Source of the DNA: BP-191 sp035940575
GTDB taxonomy: Bacteria; Actinomycetota; Actinomycetes; BP-191
NCBI GenBank assembly: GCA_035940575.1
Contig: DASZER010000016.1
Span: forward strand, 1-64,000
DNA length: 64,000 bases
Direction of reading: 5' to 3'
Shown here: positions 22,998-31,383 of the stretch, piece after piece
Layout: each line of letters opens with the position of its first letter
Position numbering within the stretch: position 1 is the first letter of the stretch
The notes under the pieces: model-generated
Database searches by the model: none
What the model saw: the letters and a program-made list of their open reading frames with translations, nothing else
Told to the model about the DNA's origin: nothing
Program-made: the position numbers and the translations under genes

Positions 22998-23624
22998 TTA
23001 GCTCATCCTCCACGTGCCGTCGCCTACGCCGTTGTCGAACGACTGGCTCGCGCCCGACGCCAGCGGGATGCCGAACACCGGGTCGCCCGCGTCGGCTGCG
23101 GCCGTGAAGTCGTAGAAGACCGAGCCCGTCCGGACCTCCGACGGCAGCGCCGCGACCGGCACCGACCACGTCATCGTGTTGCCCGCGACCGCGAACGTCA
23201 CCTCCTCGACCAGCAGCGTCGAGCCCGTCGTGTCGGACGTGCCCGCGCCGCACTCGAGCCACATCGTCGCGGTCTGGTCGGCGTCGGAGATCGCGGGCTG
23301 GCCGAGCTCGTCGAGGTACGTCACGAGCGCGCCCGGCGAGTACTCGAAGATGACGGTGCCGCAGCCGCGCACCTGGGACTTGAGCTCGTACGCGAACGGC
23401 GCGTCCTTCATCGGCACGGCCGCGAGCGTCAGCGACGCGACGAGCCGCGCGCCCGCGCCGCGCCCGGCGGTGCTCCAGCGCGCGGAGACGATGTCGAGCG
23501 AGGCGACGCCGCCGCGCACGTCGCCCTTGGGGTCGGTGATCTGCGGGCGGCCGGTGGCCGCGCCCGCGGGGGTGGCCAGCACGGCGGTGGCGGCGGCGAG
23601 CGCCGCGACGAGACGGAGTCGCAT
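22998..23624 (-). CDS. Secreted TDPKGD-family protein, tandem copy 2
   Basis: A 208-residue exported paralog beginning MRLRLVAALAAATAVLATPA (signal peptide), mature RPQITDPKGDVRGG. It has the LDIVSARWSTAGRG block, VRGCGTVIFEYSPG, ECGAGTSDTTG, TMTWSVPVAALPSEVRTG and terminal GDGTWRMS. It has an extra TYLDELGQPAISDADQTATM insertion also seen in copy 1. Function unknown. Confidence 0.78.
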   Translation of the reverse strand: MRLRLVAALAAATAVLATPAGAATGRPQITDPKGDVRGGVASLDIVSARWSTAGRGAGARLVASLTLAAVPMKDAPFAYELKSQVRGCGTVIFEYSPGALVTYLDELGQPAISDADQTATMWLECGAGTSDTTGSTLLVEEVTFAVAGNTMTWSVPVAALPSEVRTGSVFYDFTAAADAGDPVFGIPLASGASQSFDNGVGDGTWRMS

Positions 23625-23660
23625 GGGGGCAGGGGCCTTTCGGGGGTGGTGGGGGTCGAG

Positions 23661-24287
23661 CTAGCGCAGGCGCCAGGTGCCGTCGCCGTACGCGCTGTCG
23701 AGCGACCCGCCCGCGATGGACTGCGGGGAGTGGCCGACGACGGGGTCGCCGACGTCGGCGATGGCGCTGAAGTCGTAGAACACCGAGCCGACCTCGATCC
23801 GGTCGGGCAGCGCCGAGACGGGGACGGACCAGGAGATGGTGTTGCCCGCCTGGACGAACTGCAGCTCCTTGTAGAGCAGCGCCCTGCCGTCGGAGTCCTC
23901 GGCGCCGGAGCCGCACGCGGTCCACACCGTCGCGGTCGTGTCGCCGTCCGAGACCAGCGGGTGGTTGACGTCGTCCGCGCGCGTCATCACGGTGCCCGGC
24001 GTGTACTGGAACCACAGGGTCCCGCAGTCGCGCACCTGCGACTTCATGTCGTAGATGTACGGCACGTCCTTCTTCGGCGGGGCCGCGAGCGTCAGCGTCG
24101 CGACGAGGCGCATCGCGTCGCCCTTGCCCGTCGTGCTCCAGCGGGCGCTCACGATGTCGAGCTCGGCCATGCCGCCCTTGACGTCGCCCTTGGGGTCGCG
24201 GACCTGCGGGCGGTCGGTCGCGGCGTTGGCCGGCACCGCGAGAAGCAGGGTCGCGGCGGCCAGCGCGGGAACGAGTCGAAGTCGCAT
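23661..24287 (-). CDS. Secreted TDPKGD-family protein, tandem copy 1
   Basis: A 208-residue exported paralog, first of the array. ATG 24287 was chosen because GGAGG lies upstream and the signal peptide MRLRLVPALAAATLLLAVPA then begins correctly. Mature part opens RPQVRDPKGDVKGG, followed by LDIVSARWSTTGKG, VRDCGTLWFQYTPG, ACGSGAEDSDG, TISWSVPVSALPDRIEVG and terminal GDGTWRLR. It lies 83 bases from the divergent ABC permease gene. The four-gene array 24287-21848 is probably one transcript. Function unknown. Confidence 0.8.
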   Translation of the reverse strand: MRLRLVPALAAATLLLAVPANAATDRPQVRDPKGDVKGGMAELDIVSARWSTTGKGDAMRLVATLTLAAPPKKDVPYIYDMKSQVRDCGTLWFQYTPGTVMTRADDVNHPLVSDGDTTATVWTACGSGAEDSDGRALLYKELQFVQAGNTISWSVPVSALPDRIEVGSVFYDFSAIADVGDPVVGHSPQSIAGGSLDSAYGDGTWRLR

Positions 24288-24357
24288 CTGAGGGGCCTCC
24301 CTATGGGGTGGTACGGCATCCAAGAGCCCCGGGGACGGCGGGTGGTTCGCTCGTCCG

Positions 24358-24363
24358 TAGAAT
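24358..24363 (+). promoter_or_regulatory. Putative leaderless -10 hexamer TAGAAT
   Basis: Exactly 7 bases before ATG 24371 of the ABC permease gene, first gene of the polysaccharide export and glycosyltransferase operon. Confidence 0.5.
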
Positions 24364-24370
24364 CGCCGCC

Positions 24371-25231
24371 ATGACCGTCGCGGCCGCGGAGCGCGGAACG
24401 GCGCAGTCCCGGCTGCGCTGGGAGCTGCTCGCCAACCTCGTCCGCAAGGACCTCAAGGTGAAGTACCAGAGCAGCGCGCTCGGCTTCATCTGGTCGCTCG
24501 CCACGCCGTTGCTGCTGCTGACCGTCTACTACCTCGTCTTCGGCTTCATCCTCCGCAACGGCGTCCCGAACTTCGCGGTCTACCTGATGGCCGGCCTGCT
24601 GCCCTGGAACGCGTTCTCCACGGCCGCCGTCTACGGCTGCGGCTCCGTCGTCGCCAACGCGAACCTCGTCAAGAAGGTCCGCTTCCCCACCTCGGTGCTG
24701 CCGCTGTCGGCGGTCGGCTACGCCGCCGTCCACTTCGTGCTGCAGATGGGCGTGTTCTTCGCGTTCCTCGCGCTGTTCCACCGCAAGGCGTTCGGGCCGC
24801 AGCTCGTCCTGCTGCTGCCGGCGACGCTCGTGCTGATCGTGTTCGCGAGCGGCGTCGCGATCCTCGTTGCCGCGCTGACCGTGCGCTACCGCGACGTGCA
24901 GCACCTCCTCGAGGTGCTGCTGCTCGCGTGGTTCTGGCTGAACCCCGTCATCTACGGCATGCAGCTCGTCCGCGCGCAGCTCCTCCCGCGCGGCGCGTAC
25001 TGGGCGTACTTCCTCAACCCGATGGCCGGCGTCGTCACGGCGTACCAGCGCGCGCTCTACGTCACGCCCGACGTCCCGACGGTCGTCGGGCCGCAGCAGG
25101 TGCTGGCGTACCACGGCTACGGCGGCTACCTGCTCCAGCTCGGCGTCGGCATGGCCGTCTCGCTGGTGACGCTCGCGGTCGCCGTCGTGGTGTTCAAGCG
25201 GATGCGCGGCGACTTCGCCGAGGAGCTCTAG
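24371..25231 (+). CDS. ABC-2 type polysaccharide export permease (Wzm/TagG-like)
   Basis: Membrane subunit of an ABC exporter for O-antigen, teichoic acid or similar undecaprenyl-linked glycans. The 286-residue protein has the family opening LLANLVRKDLKVKYQSSALG then FIWSLATPLLLLTVYYLVFG, and about six membrane spans; LNPVIYGMQLV and FLNPMAGVVTAYQRALY are typical ABC-2 segments. The stop overlaps the ATPase GTG by one base. First gene of an operon with the ATPase and three glycosyltransferases. Confidence 0.92.
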   Translation: MTVAAAERGTAQSRLRWELLANLVRKDLKVKYQSSALGFIWSLATPLLLLTVYYLVFGFILRNGVPNFAVYLMAGLLPWNAFSTAAVYGCGSVVANANLVKKVRFPTSVLPLSAVGYAAVHFVLQMGVFFAFLALFHRKAFGPQLVLLLPATLVLIVFASGVAILVAALTVRYRDVQHLLEVLLLAWFWLNPVIYGMQLVRAQLLPRGAYWAYFLNPMAGVVTAYQRALYVTPDVPTVVGPQQVLAYHGYGGYLLQLGVGMAVSLVTLAVAVVVFKRMRGDFAEEL

Positions 25232-26433
25232 TGGGTCAGCCCGCGATCAGCGCGCGGGAGGTCAGCAAGCGGTTCCTCATCCACCGCAAGCGCGCGACGA
25301 GCCTCAAGGAACGCTTCATCAACCGCGGCGCGCAGGCCGAGGAGTTCTGGGCGGTCCGCGACCTCTCCCTCGACGTCGAGCCCGGCGAGACCGTCGGCCT
25401 CGTCGGCGCCAACGGCTCCGGCAAGTCGACGACGTTGAAGCTGCTCGCCGGCATCCTCCAGCCGACTTCGGGCACGGTCACCGTCAACGGCCGCATCGCG
25501 TCGCTGCTGGAGCTCGGCGCCGGCTTCAACGGCGAGCTCTCCGGCCGCGACAACGTCTACCTCAACGCCTCGCTGCTCGGCCTGTCGCGCAAGGAGGTGG
25601 ACAGGCACTTCGACGACATCGTGGCGTTCAGCGAGCTGGCGCCGTTCATCGACAACCAGGTCAAGAACTACTCCTCGGGCATGTACGTCCGCCTCGGCTT
25701 CGCCGTCGCCGTGCACATCGACCCCGACATCCTGCTGGTGGACGAGGTGCTCGCGGTCGGCGACGAGGCGTTCCAGCGCAAGTGCCTCGACAAGATCGAG
25801 CAGTTCCAGCGCGACGGGCGCACGATCCTGTTCGTCTCGCACTCGCTGGAGCTGGTCGAGCAGATCTGCTCGCGCTCGGTCGTCCTCGACCACGGGCGCG
25901 TCCGCTACATCGGCGAGCCCGAGTTCGCGACCGGCACGCTGCGCGGCATCCTCGGCACCGACAAGCCGCGCGAGACGGCGGTTCCCACGATCGTGGACGA
26001 CCCGCGCGGCGGCGCGTACATCCACGGCGCGACCGTCAGCGACCGCCCGGGCGGCGAGCCGCGCAGCGACTTCTTCGGCGGCGAGCCGCTGTCGGTGCGC
26101 GTCGAGGTCGAGGTGCTCGACGGCACCGACCCGATCGGCGGCCAGGTGACGCTGATCGTGCTCGGCGCGGGCGACATCCCGATCTGGGTGATGGGCCAGG
26201 ACGGCCGGGGCGTCGTCCCGCCGGTGCCGGGGCGCTACCACGTCGACTTCGTCGTGCCCGAGCTGCCGCCGGTCGTCGGGTCGTTCATCTTCGCGGTGTC
26301 GGTCAACGACCCCGACACCGACGACGTCCTCGCCCACGCGCGCTTCTACGAGACGCTGCACTTCAAGGGCAACACCAACCTCGGCATCGTGGACGTCCGC
26401 TACACGGCGGAGACGTGGCGGGCCGACGGGTGA
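25231..26433 (+). CDS. ABC exporter ATPase with C-terminal glycan-binding domain (Wzt/TagH-like)
   Basis: ATPase of the polysaccharide exporter, 400 residues. Walker A GANGSGKST near residue 60, signature YSSGM near 149, Walker B ILLVDEVLAVGDE near 167, and H-loop FVSHS near 197. Residues ~255-400 form a beta-sandwich extension (SVRVEVEVLDGTDPIGGQVT, GRYHVDFVVPELPPVVGSFI, LHFKGNTNLGIVDVRY) as in Wzt proteins that recognise the finished glycan chain end. GTG 25231 overlaps the permease stop; its stop overlaps the next gene by 4 bases. Confidence 0.92.
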   Translation: MGQPAISAREVSKRFLIHRKRATSLKERFINRGAQAEEFWAVRDLSLDVEPGETVGLVGANGSGKSTTLKLLAGILQPTSGTVTVNGRIASLLELGAGFNGELSGRDNVYLNASLLGLSRKEVDRHFDDIVAFSELAPFIDNQVKNYSSGMYVRLGFAVAVHIDPDILLVDEVLAVGDEAFQRKCLDKIEQFQRDGRTILFVSHSLELVEQICSRSVVLDHGRVRYIGEPEFATGTLRGILGTDKPRETAVPTIVDDPRGGAYIHGATVSDRPGGEPRSDFFGGEPLSVRVEVEVLDGTDPIGGQVTLIVLGAGDIPIWVMGQDGRGVVPPVPGRYHVDFVVPELPPVVGSFIFAVSVNDPDTDDVLAHARFYETLHFKGNTNLGIVDVRYTAETWRADG

Positions 26434-27710
26434 CCGCCCGCGCGACCGTCGTCGTCGTGAACTGGAACGGCGGCCACCTGCTCCCGCCCTGCCTCGACGC
26501 GCTGCGCGCGCAGGACGTCCAGGACTTCGAGACCGTCGTCGTGGACAACGCCTCCTCCGACGGCTCGGTCGAGATGCTGCGCCGCGACTACCCCGAGGTC
26601 CGCGTCGTCGAGACCGGCGCCAACCTCGGCTTCGCCGGCGGCAACAACGCGGCGCTGCGGACGTTCGCGACGCCCTACGCGGTGCTTCTCAACAACGACG
26701 CGGTCCCCGAGCCCTCGTGGCTGCGCAACACGCTCGACGCCTGCGCCGACGGCGTCGTCGTGACGCCGAAGATCGTGTTCCTGCCGCGCTTCGTGCGCCT
26801 CACGCTGACGACCGACGGGTTCGTCCCCGGCGGCGCGGACCCGCGCGAGCTCGGCGTGCGCATCCACGGCGTCCAGGTGGACGGCGCTCCCGCTCGTGCG
26901 CTCTGGGAGCGGCTGACGTACGGCGACGAGGGCGGCTACACGTGGACCCGCCCGAGCGGCGAGTGGCTGCTGCCGGTGGGGCGTTCGGTCACGCTCACCT
27001 GGGCCGCCGAGCGCGACAAGGACGTGACGATCGGGTGGCCCGGCGGCTCGGCGACGCTGCGCGTGACGGAGGCGGGGGGCGAGGCGACGTTCGCGCTGCC
27101 CGAGGACGTCGAGACCGTGGACGTCGTGAACAACGTCGGCGGCATCGTGACGACGCTGGGCTACGGCGCCGACCGCGGCTTCCAGGAGGTCGACGAGGGC
27201 CAGTACGACAAGCCGGAGGACGTGTTCACGTTCTGCGGCAACGGCGCGGCGTTCCCCCGCTCGGTGATCGAGAAGGTCGGGGTCTTCGACGACGACTTCT
27301 TCCTCTACTACGAGGACACCGACCTGTCGTGGCGTGTCCGCGCGGCCGGCTACGACATCCGCTACGAGCCGACCGCCGTGCTGCGCCACCACCACAGCGC
27401 GAGCAGCGGCGAGGCGTCGTACGTCTTCCGGTTCCACGTCGACCGCAACCGGCTGCTGATGCTGACCAAGAACGCCACGTGGCGCCTCGCGCTGCCGCAG
27501 GTGCTCCGCTACCCGGTGACGACCGCGTCGATCGCGGTGCGCGCGGTGCGGACCCGCAACCGCGCGGCTCTCGCCGACACCAAGCGCCGCCTCCGCGTGA
27601 TGGCGTCGTACCTGCGCCTGCTGCCCCGCATGCTCGCGCGCCGTCGCGCGGTCGAGCGCGTCGTGTCCCGGCGCGAGCTCGAGCGCCGGTGGCTGGTCGA
27701 GCACCGGTGA
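26430..27710 (+). CDS. GT2 glycosyltransferase with inserted beta-rich domain
   Basis: Family 2 (GT-A) glycosyltransferase of 426 residues, rhamnosyl/galactofuranosyl-transferase like. Start TARATVVVVNWNGGHLLPPC, nucleotide-binding VVDNASSDGS, LGFAGGNNAAL, DxD-like LNNDAVPEP, acceptor-site FCGNGAAFPRSVIEKVG and FLYYEDTDLSWRVRAAGYDI. Between about residues 125 and 265 is an insertion rich in beta strands (VTLTWAAERDKDVTIGWPGG, TLRVTEAGGEATFALPEDVE) not found in ordinary GT2 enzymes. GTG start 26430 overlaps the upstream stop. Acceptor unknown; the nearby dTDP-rhamnose genes make rhamnose a candidate donor. Confidence 0.88.
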   Translation: MTARATVVVVNWNGGHLLPPCLDALRAQDVQDFETVVVDNASSDGSVEMLRRDYPEVRVVETGANLGFAGGNNAALRTFATPYAVLLNNDAVPEPSWLRNTLDACADGVVVTPKIVFLPRFVRLTLTTDGFVPGGADPRELGVRIHGVQVDGAPARALWERLTYGDEGGYTWTRPSGEWLLPVGRSVTLTWAAERDKDVTIGWPGGSATLRVTEAGGEATFALPEDVETVDVVNNVGGIVTTLGYGADRGFQEVDEGQYDKPEDVFTFCGNGAAFPRSVIEKVGVFDDDFFLYYEDTDLSWRVRAAGYDIRYEPTAVLRHHHSASSGEASYVFRFHVDRNRLLMLTKNATWRLALPQVLRYPVTTASIAVRAVRTRNRAALADTKRRLRVMASYLRLLPRMLARRRAVERVVSRRELERRWLVEHR

Positions 27711-28765
27711 GGCTGGGGCTCGACGCGACGCCGCTGCTCGGGCAGCGCAGCGGCGTGGGGACGTACGTCGCCGGGCTGCTCTCCGGACTACGTCAGGTGA
27801 CGCAGCCTCCCGAGGTCGTGCTGACGGCGTTCACCTGGCGCGGCACCGAAGGGCTGCCTGACGGGTACGCCCGGGGGCGACGCTTCCCCGCGCGCATCCT
27901 GCAGGAGGCGTGGATGCGCGCCGACGCGCCGCCGGTCGAGTGGCTGTCGGGGCGGGTGGACGTGTTCCACGCCACCAACTACGTGCTGCCGCCGTCACGC
28001 AAGGCGGCGGGCGTGCTGTCGGTGCACGACCTGTCGTACGAGCACCACGCCGACACGGTCACGGCAGCCACGCTGCGCTACCGGACGCTCGTGCCCCGCG
28101 CGCTACGTCGCGGGGCGTACGTCCTGGCGCTGACGGAGACCGTCGCGGGCGAGGTGCGCGACCACTACGACCTGCCCGCCGACCGGGTGGGGGTGGCGCG
28201 GCCGGGCGTGGACGAGGAGTGGTTCGCCCCCGCGGCGCGCCCGGCAGGGCTGCCTGAGGAGTACGTGCTGTTCGTCGGCAACCGCGAGCCGCGCAAGAAC
28301 CTCCCCGTCCTCCTCGACGCGATGGCGCGGCTGTGGCCGAAGGTGCCGCCGCTCGTCCTCGTCGGCCCTTCGGGCTGGGGCCCCGCGCTCGACGCGTCGG
28401 GGCTGCCGCCTGAGGCGGTCGTGATCCCCGGCTACCTGTCGGAGGAGGCGCTGCGCGGCGCCGTCGCCGGGGCGAGCGCGCTGGCGTTCCCCTCGCGGTA
28501 CGAGGGGTTCGGGCTGCCGCCGGTGGAGGCGTTCGCCTGCGGGACGCCGGTCGTGGCGAGCGACATCCCGGTGCTGCGCGAGGTGCTCGGGCCGCACGCG
28601 ACATACGCCGCCGCGGGCGACGCGGAGGCGCTGGCGGCCGCGATCGCGGAGGCGCTGGACGCGCCGCCGACGTCCGCGGAGGCGCGGCGGGAGCACGCGC
28701 GGCAGTACACGTGGAGGCGTTGCGCGGCGGAGGCGATGGATGCGTACCTGCGAGCCCTACGATGA
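27707..28765 (+). CDS. GT4 glycosyltransferase
   Basis: GT-B fold glycosyltransferase of 352 residues, mannosyl/rhamnosyl-transferase like. N-terminal VRLGLDATPLLGQRSGVGTY, then DVFHATNYVLPPSRKAAGVL and SVHDLSYEHHAD; the donor domain has VLFVGNREPRKNLPVLLDAM, FPSRYEGFGLPPVEAFACGT with the EX7E-type motif, and PVVASDIPVLREVLG. GTG 27707 overlaps the GT2 stop by 4 bases. Part of the export operon. Sugar and linkage cannot be told. Confidence 0.92.
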   Translation: MRLGLDATPLLGQRSGVGTYVAGLLSGLRQVTQPPEVVLTAFTWRGTEGLPDGYARGRRFPARILQEAWMRADAPPVEWLSGRVDVFHATNYVLPPSRKAAGVLSVHDLSYEHHADTVTAATLRYRTLVPRALRRGAYVLALTETVAGEVRDHYDLPADRVGVARPGVDEEWFAPAARPAGLPEEYVLFVGNREPRKNLPVLLDAMARLWPKVPPLVLVGPSGWGPALDASGLPPEAVVIPGYLSEEALRGAVAGASALAFPSRYEGFGLPPVEAFACGTPVVASDIPVLREVLGPHATYAAAGDAEALAAAIAEALDAPPTSAEARREHARQYTWRRCAAEAMDAYLRALR

Positions 28766-28791
28766 CGCCCGTGATCGGCAGGTGAGCGACG

Positions 28792-30336
28792 ATGCGTAGG
28801 GCGGCGGTCTACAACCGCTTCTGGCACTCCATGGGCGGCGGCGAGCGCCACTCCGGCAAGATCGCCGAGGTGCTGGCCGCCGACGGGTGGCACGTCGACC
28901 TGATCGGCCACACCGACGTCGGCCGCGACAGCCTCGCCGACCACCTCGGGCTCGACCTCTCGGGTACCACGCTGCGGGTCGTCCCCGACAAGGGCGACGC
29001 GGCGCTGGTCGAGCTGTCGGAGGAGTACGACCTGTTCGTCAACGCGACGTTCATGTCGCGGCTCGCCCCGCGCGCCAAGCGCAACGTCTACCTCTGCTAC
29101 TTCCCGACGCCGTTCGACTACAACGTCGAGCGCTGGCGCCAGGTCGTGCTCCGCCACGTCGCCCCGCGCATCGCGCGCGGGCTGCCCGACCACCTGACGC
29201 ACGGGCTCGGCTGGTACCCGCCCGAGGGCGGGCTGCGGCGGTCGTGGGTCTGGTCGCAGGGCGACGGCGTCGTCGTGATCCCGAGGGGCAGGCGCAAGAA
29301 GGTCTCGATGCTGCTCGGGCGCCCCGGTGGCGACCCGGTCGAGCTGACGTTGCGCGACGGCGAGGGCACGGTGCTCGCGCGGGTGACCGTCACGCCCGAC
29401 TTCCGCAAGCACACGTTCGACCTCGGCGCGGGCACCGACGGCATGGAGCTGCACTTCGTGTCGGAGACGTTCACCCCGGCGGTGAACGACAACCGCGACC
29501 TCGGCGTGGCCGTCTCGCGGCTGCGGCTCGTCGACGGCGACGGCGGGATGCGGTGGTACGTCGTGCACCGGCTGCCGTGGCTCACGCTCGACCCGACGGA
29601 CCTGTCGTTCCTGGAGTCGTACGACGAGGTGCTGGCGAACTCCGAGTACACGCGCGGCTGGATACAGAAGCTCTGGAAGCGCGACGCGGCGGTGCTGTTC
29701 CCGCCGATCCGCATCAACGACCTCGAGCCGTCGGCGACCCGCACGACGTCGATCGTCACGGTCGGCCGGTTCTTCAGGCCGGGGCTCGGGCACGCCAAGC
29801 GGCAGCTCGAGATGGTGCGGATGTTCGGGGAGATGTACCGCGCGGGCGGGCTCGAGGGCTGGACGCTGCACGTCGTCGGCGGGTGCGAGCCGTCGCAGGT
29901 GCCGTACCTCGAGGAGGTCCGCGCGGCCGGCGCGGGGCTGCCCGTCGAGCTGCACCCGAACGCGCCCCGCTCGGAGGTCGAGCGGCTGCTGGACGAGGCC
30001 TCGGTGTTCTGGTCGGCGACGGGCTTCGGCGAGAACGAGGACAAGGCTCCGTGGGCGATGGAGCACTTCGGCATGACGACCGTCGAGGCGATGGCGGGCG
30101 GCTGCGTGCCCGTTGTCATCGACCGCGCGGGGCAGCGCGAGATCGTGCGGCACGACGTGGACGGCTTCCGCTGGTCCACCCCGGCCGAGCTCGCGCAGTA
30201 CACGCGGATGATCGCCTCCGACGACGCCCTGCGCGCGCGGCTCGCGGGCAGTGCCGTCAAGCGCGCGGCGGCGTTCTCCGAGGACGCGTTCGCGGAGCGC
30301 TGGCGTGAGATCGCGAAGGACCTCGGCCTCGGCTAG
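28792..30336 (+). CDS. GT4-type glycosyltransferase with inserted beta-sandwich domain
   Basis: A 514-residue GT-B glycosyltransferase. The N-terminal fold starts VYNRFWHSMGGGERHSGKIA and includes CYFPTPFDYNVERWRQ; the donor domain has IVTVGRFFRPGLGHAKRQLE, ELHPNAPRSEVERLLDEASV, FGMTTVEAMAGGCVPVVIDR. Between about residues 150 and 245 is a beta-rich insertion (VVVIPRGRRKKVSMLLGRPG, VELTLRDGEGTVLARVTVTP, MELHFVSETFTPAVNDNRDL) splitting the N-terminal domain, like a small carbohydrate-binding module. AGGTGA precedes ATG 28792, 26 bases after the previous gene. Stop overlaps the convergent lipoprotein gene. Confidence 0.85.
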   Translation: MRRAAVYNRFWHSMGGGERHSGKIAEVLAADGWHVDLIGHTDVGRDSLADHLGLDLSGTTLRVVPDKGDAALVELSEEYDLFVNATFMSRLAPRAKRNVYLCYFPTPFDYNVERWRQVVLRHVAPRIARGLPDHLTHGLGWYPPEGGLRRSWVWSQGDGVVVIPRGRRKKVSMLLGRPGGDPVELTLRDGEGTVLARVTVTPDFRKHTFDLGAGTDGMELHFVSETFTPAVNDNRDLGVAVSRLRLVDGDGGMRWYVVHRLPWLTLDPTDLSFLESYDEVLANSEYTRGWIQKLWKRDAAVLFPPIRINDLEPSATRTTSIVTVGRFFRPGLGHAKRQLEMVRMFGEMYRAGGLEGWTLHVVGGCEPSQVPYLEEVRAAGAGLPVELHPNAPRSEVERLLDEASVFWSATGFGENEDKAPWAMEHFGMTTVEAMAGGCVPVVIDRAGQREIVRHDVDGFRWSTPAELAQYTRMIASDDALRARLAGSAVKRAAAFSEDAFAERWREIAKDLGLG

Positions 30337-30848
30337 CCCGTCACCTCGAACGGCGTGTAGTCGCAGGTCGCGGGTCGCGTGTAGAAGAAGTAGCGGCCGG
30401 GTGTCGTCGCTCCGCCTCCGACGTCCTGGATGGGGGCGAGCCGGCGCGGGACCGTCCAGGTGATGCGGAAGCGGCCGTTCGCGTCTTGGTGGAAGCGGCC
30501 CGGCATCGCACCCCCACGGGTGCCCGGCTCCCAACCCTCGTTCCTGAACGAGAGCGTGACATGGCCGTCGGCGGCCGGGCTGCAGCCGACGCCCTCGATC
30601 GTGACGACGGTGCCTTCCGGGCCGGAGGCGGGGCAGACGCGCATGTTCCGCGTGAGGCCGAGCGAGCAGCCCTCGCGCGGGAGCAGCGTCGGTGACGGTG
30701 CGGGCGACGGCGTGAGCCTCGCCGTCCTCAACGGCGCAGGGGAGGCGGTCCCTCGGCCGGACGGTGACGGTTCGACGCAGGCGACGGTGACGAGCGCGAT
30801 CGCCACGGGCGCGACCCGCGCTACGACCGTCGTCATCGTGCCTGCCAT
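30333..30848 (-). CDS. Lipoprotein-like secreted protein, PFEVTG family, copy 2
   Basis: A 171-residue exported protein. The lipobox-like LVTVAC near residue 24 suggests lipid anchoring; ATG 30848 or 30836 could be the start. After a Pro/Ser/Thr-rich linker comes a single domain: CSLGLTRNMRVCPASGPEGT, VVTIEGVGCSPAADGHVTLS, FRNEGWEPGTRG, WTVPRRLAPIQDVGGG and terminal TCDYTPFEVTG. Four or five cysteines may pair. It is a close paralog of 30871-31365 and resembles IPT/Ig-like folds; function unknown. Confidence 0.75.
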   Translation of the reverse strand: MAGTMTTVVARVAPVAIALVTVACVEPSPSGRGTASPAPLRTARLTPSPAPSPTLLPREGCSLGLTRNMRVCPASGPEGTVVTIEGVGCSPAADGHVTLSFRNEGWEPGTRGGAMPGRFHQDANGRFRITWTVPRRLAPIQDVGGGATTPGRYFFYTRPATCDYTPFEVTG

Positions 30849-30870
30849 CCGTAGAGGACTCGCACTGTGG

Positions 30871-31365
30871 CTAGCCCGTCACCTCGAACGGCGCGAAGTC
30901 ACATCCAGGCGGGTGCGACACGACGTAGTACGTGCCGGGGCGCACGGCGCCGCCGCCCTCGCCCTGGAGCGCGCCGATCTTGGCGGGGACGGTCCAGTCG
31001 AGGCGGAAGTAGCCACGGGCGTCGGCGGTCGCCGTCAGCAGCTCGGCGCCGCGCGTGCCCGGCGACCACCCCTCGTTGCGGAACGACACCTTGACGGTCG
31101 CCGACGGCGAGCACCCGACGCCCTCGATCGTGAGGGGCGTTCCGACGTGCCCCGAGGCGGGGCAGACGCGCAGGGTGCCGACCCGGGCCGCCGAGCAGCC
31201 ACGGCGCGGGGGCAGCGTGCGCGCGGGCGCCGGCGGAGGCGCGTGCGTACGGACGGCCGGTGACGCTACGGGCGCCGCGAGCGGCGCGCCGTGCGGCGCC
31301 GCGCATCCCATCGCGGTCATGACGACGGCGACGGCGACGGCGAGCGCGAGCGTCGGTGTCGGCAC
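30871..31365 (-). CDS. Lipoprotein-like secreted protein, PFEVTG family, copy 1
   Basis: A 164-residue exported protein with GTG start at 31365, signal PTPTLALAVAVAVVMTAMGC where MTAMGC is a good lipobox. The Pro/Ala-rich linker is followed by CSAARVGTLRVCPASGHVGT, LTIEGVGCSPSATVKVSFRN, EGWSPGTRGAELLTATADAR, WTVPAKIGALQGEGGG and terminal GCDFAPFEVTG. The last 21 coding bases are identical to those of copy 2, showing recent duplication. 18 bases downstream of the amidase, probably cotranscribed. Function unknown. Confidence 0.77.
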   Translation of the reverse strand: MPTPTLALAVAVAVVMTAMGCAAPHGAPLAAPVASPAVRTHAPPPAPARTLPPRRGCSAARVGTLRVCPASGHVGTPLTIEGVGCSPSATVKVSFRNEGWSPGTRGAELLTATADARGYFRLDWTVPAKIGALQGEGGGAVRPGTYYVVSHPPGCDFAPFEVTG

Positions 31366-31383
31366 GCGGCCATTGTGCGCGCG

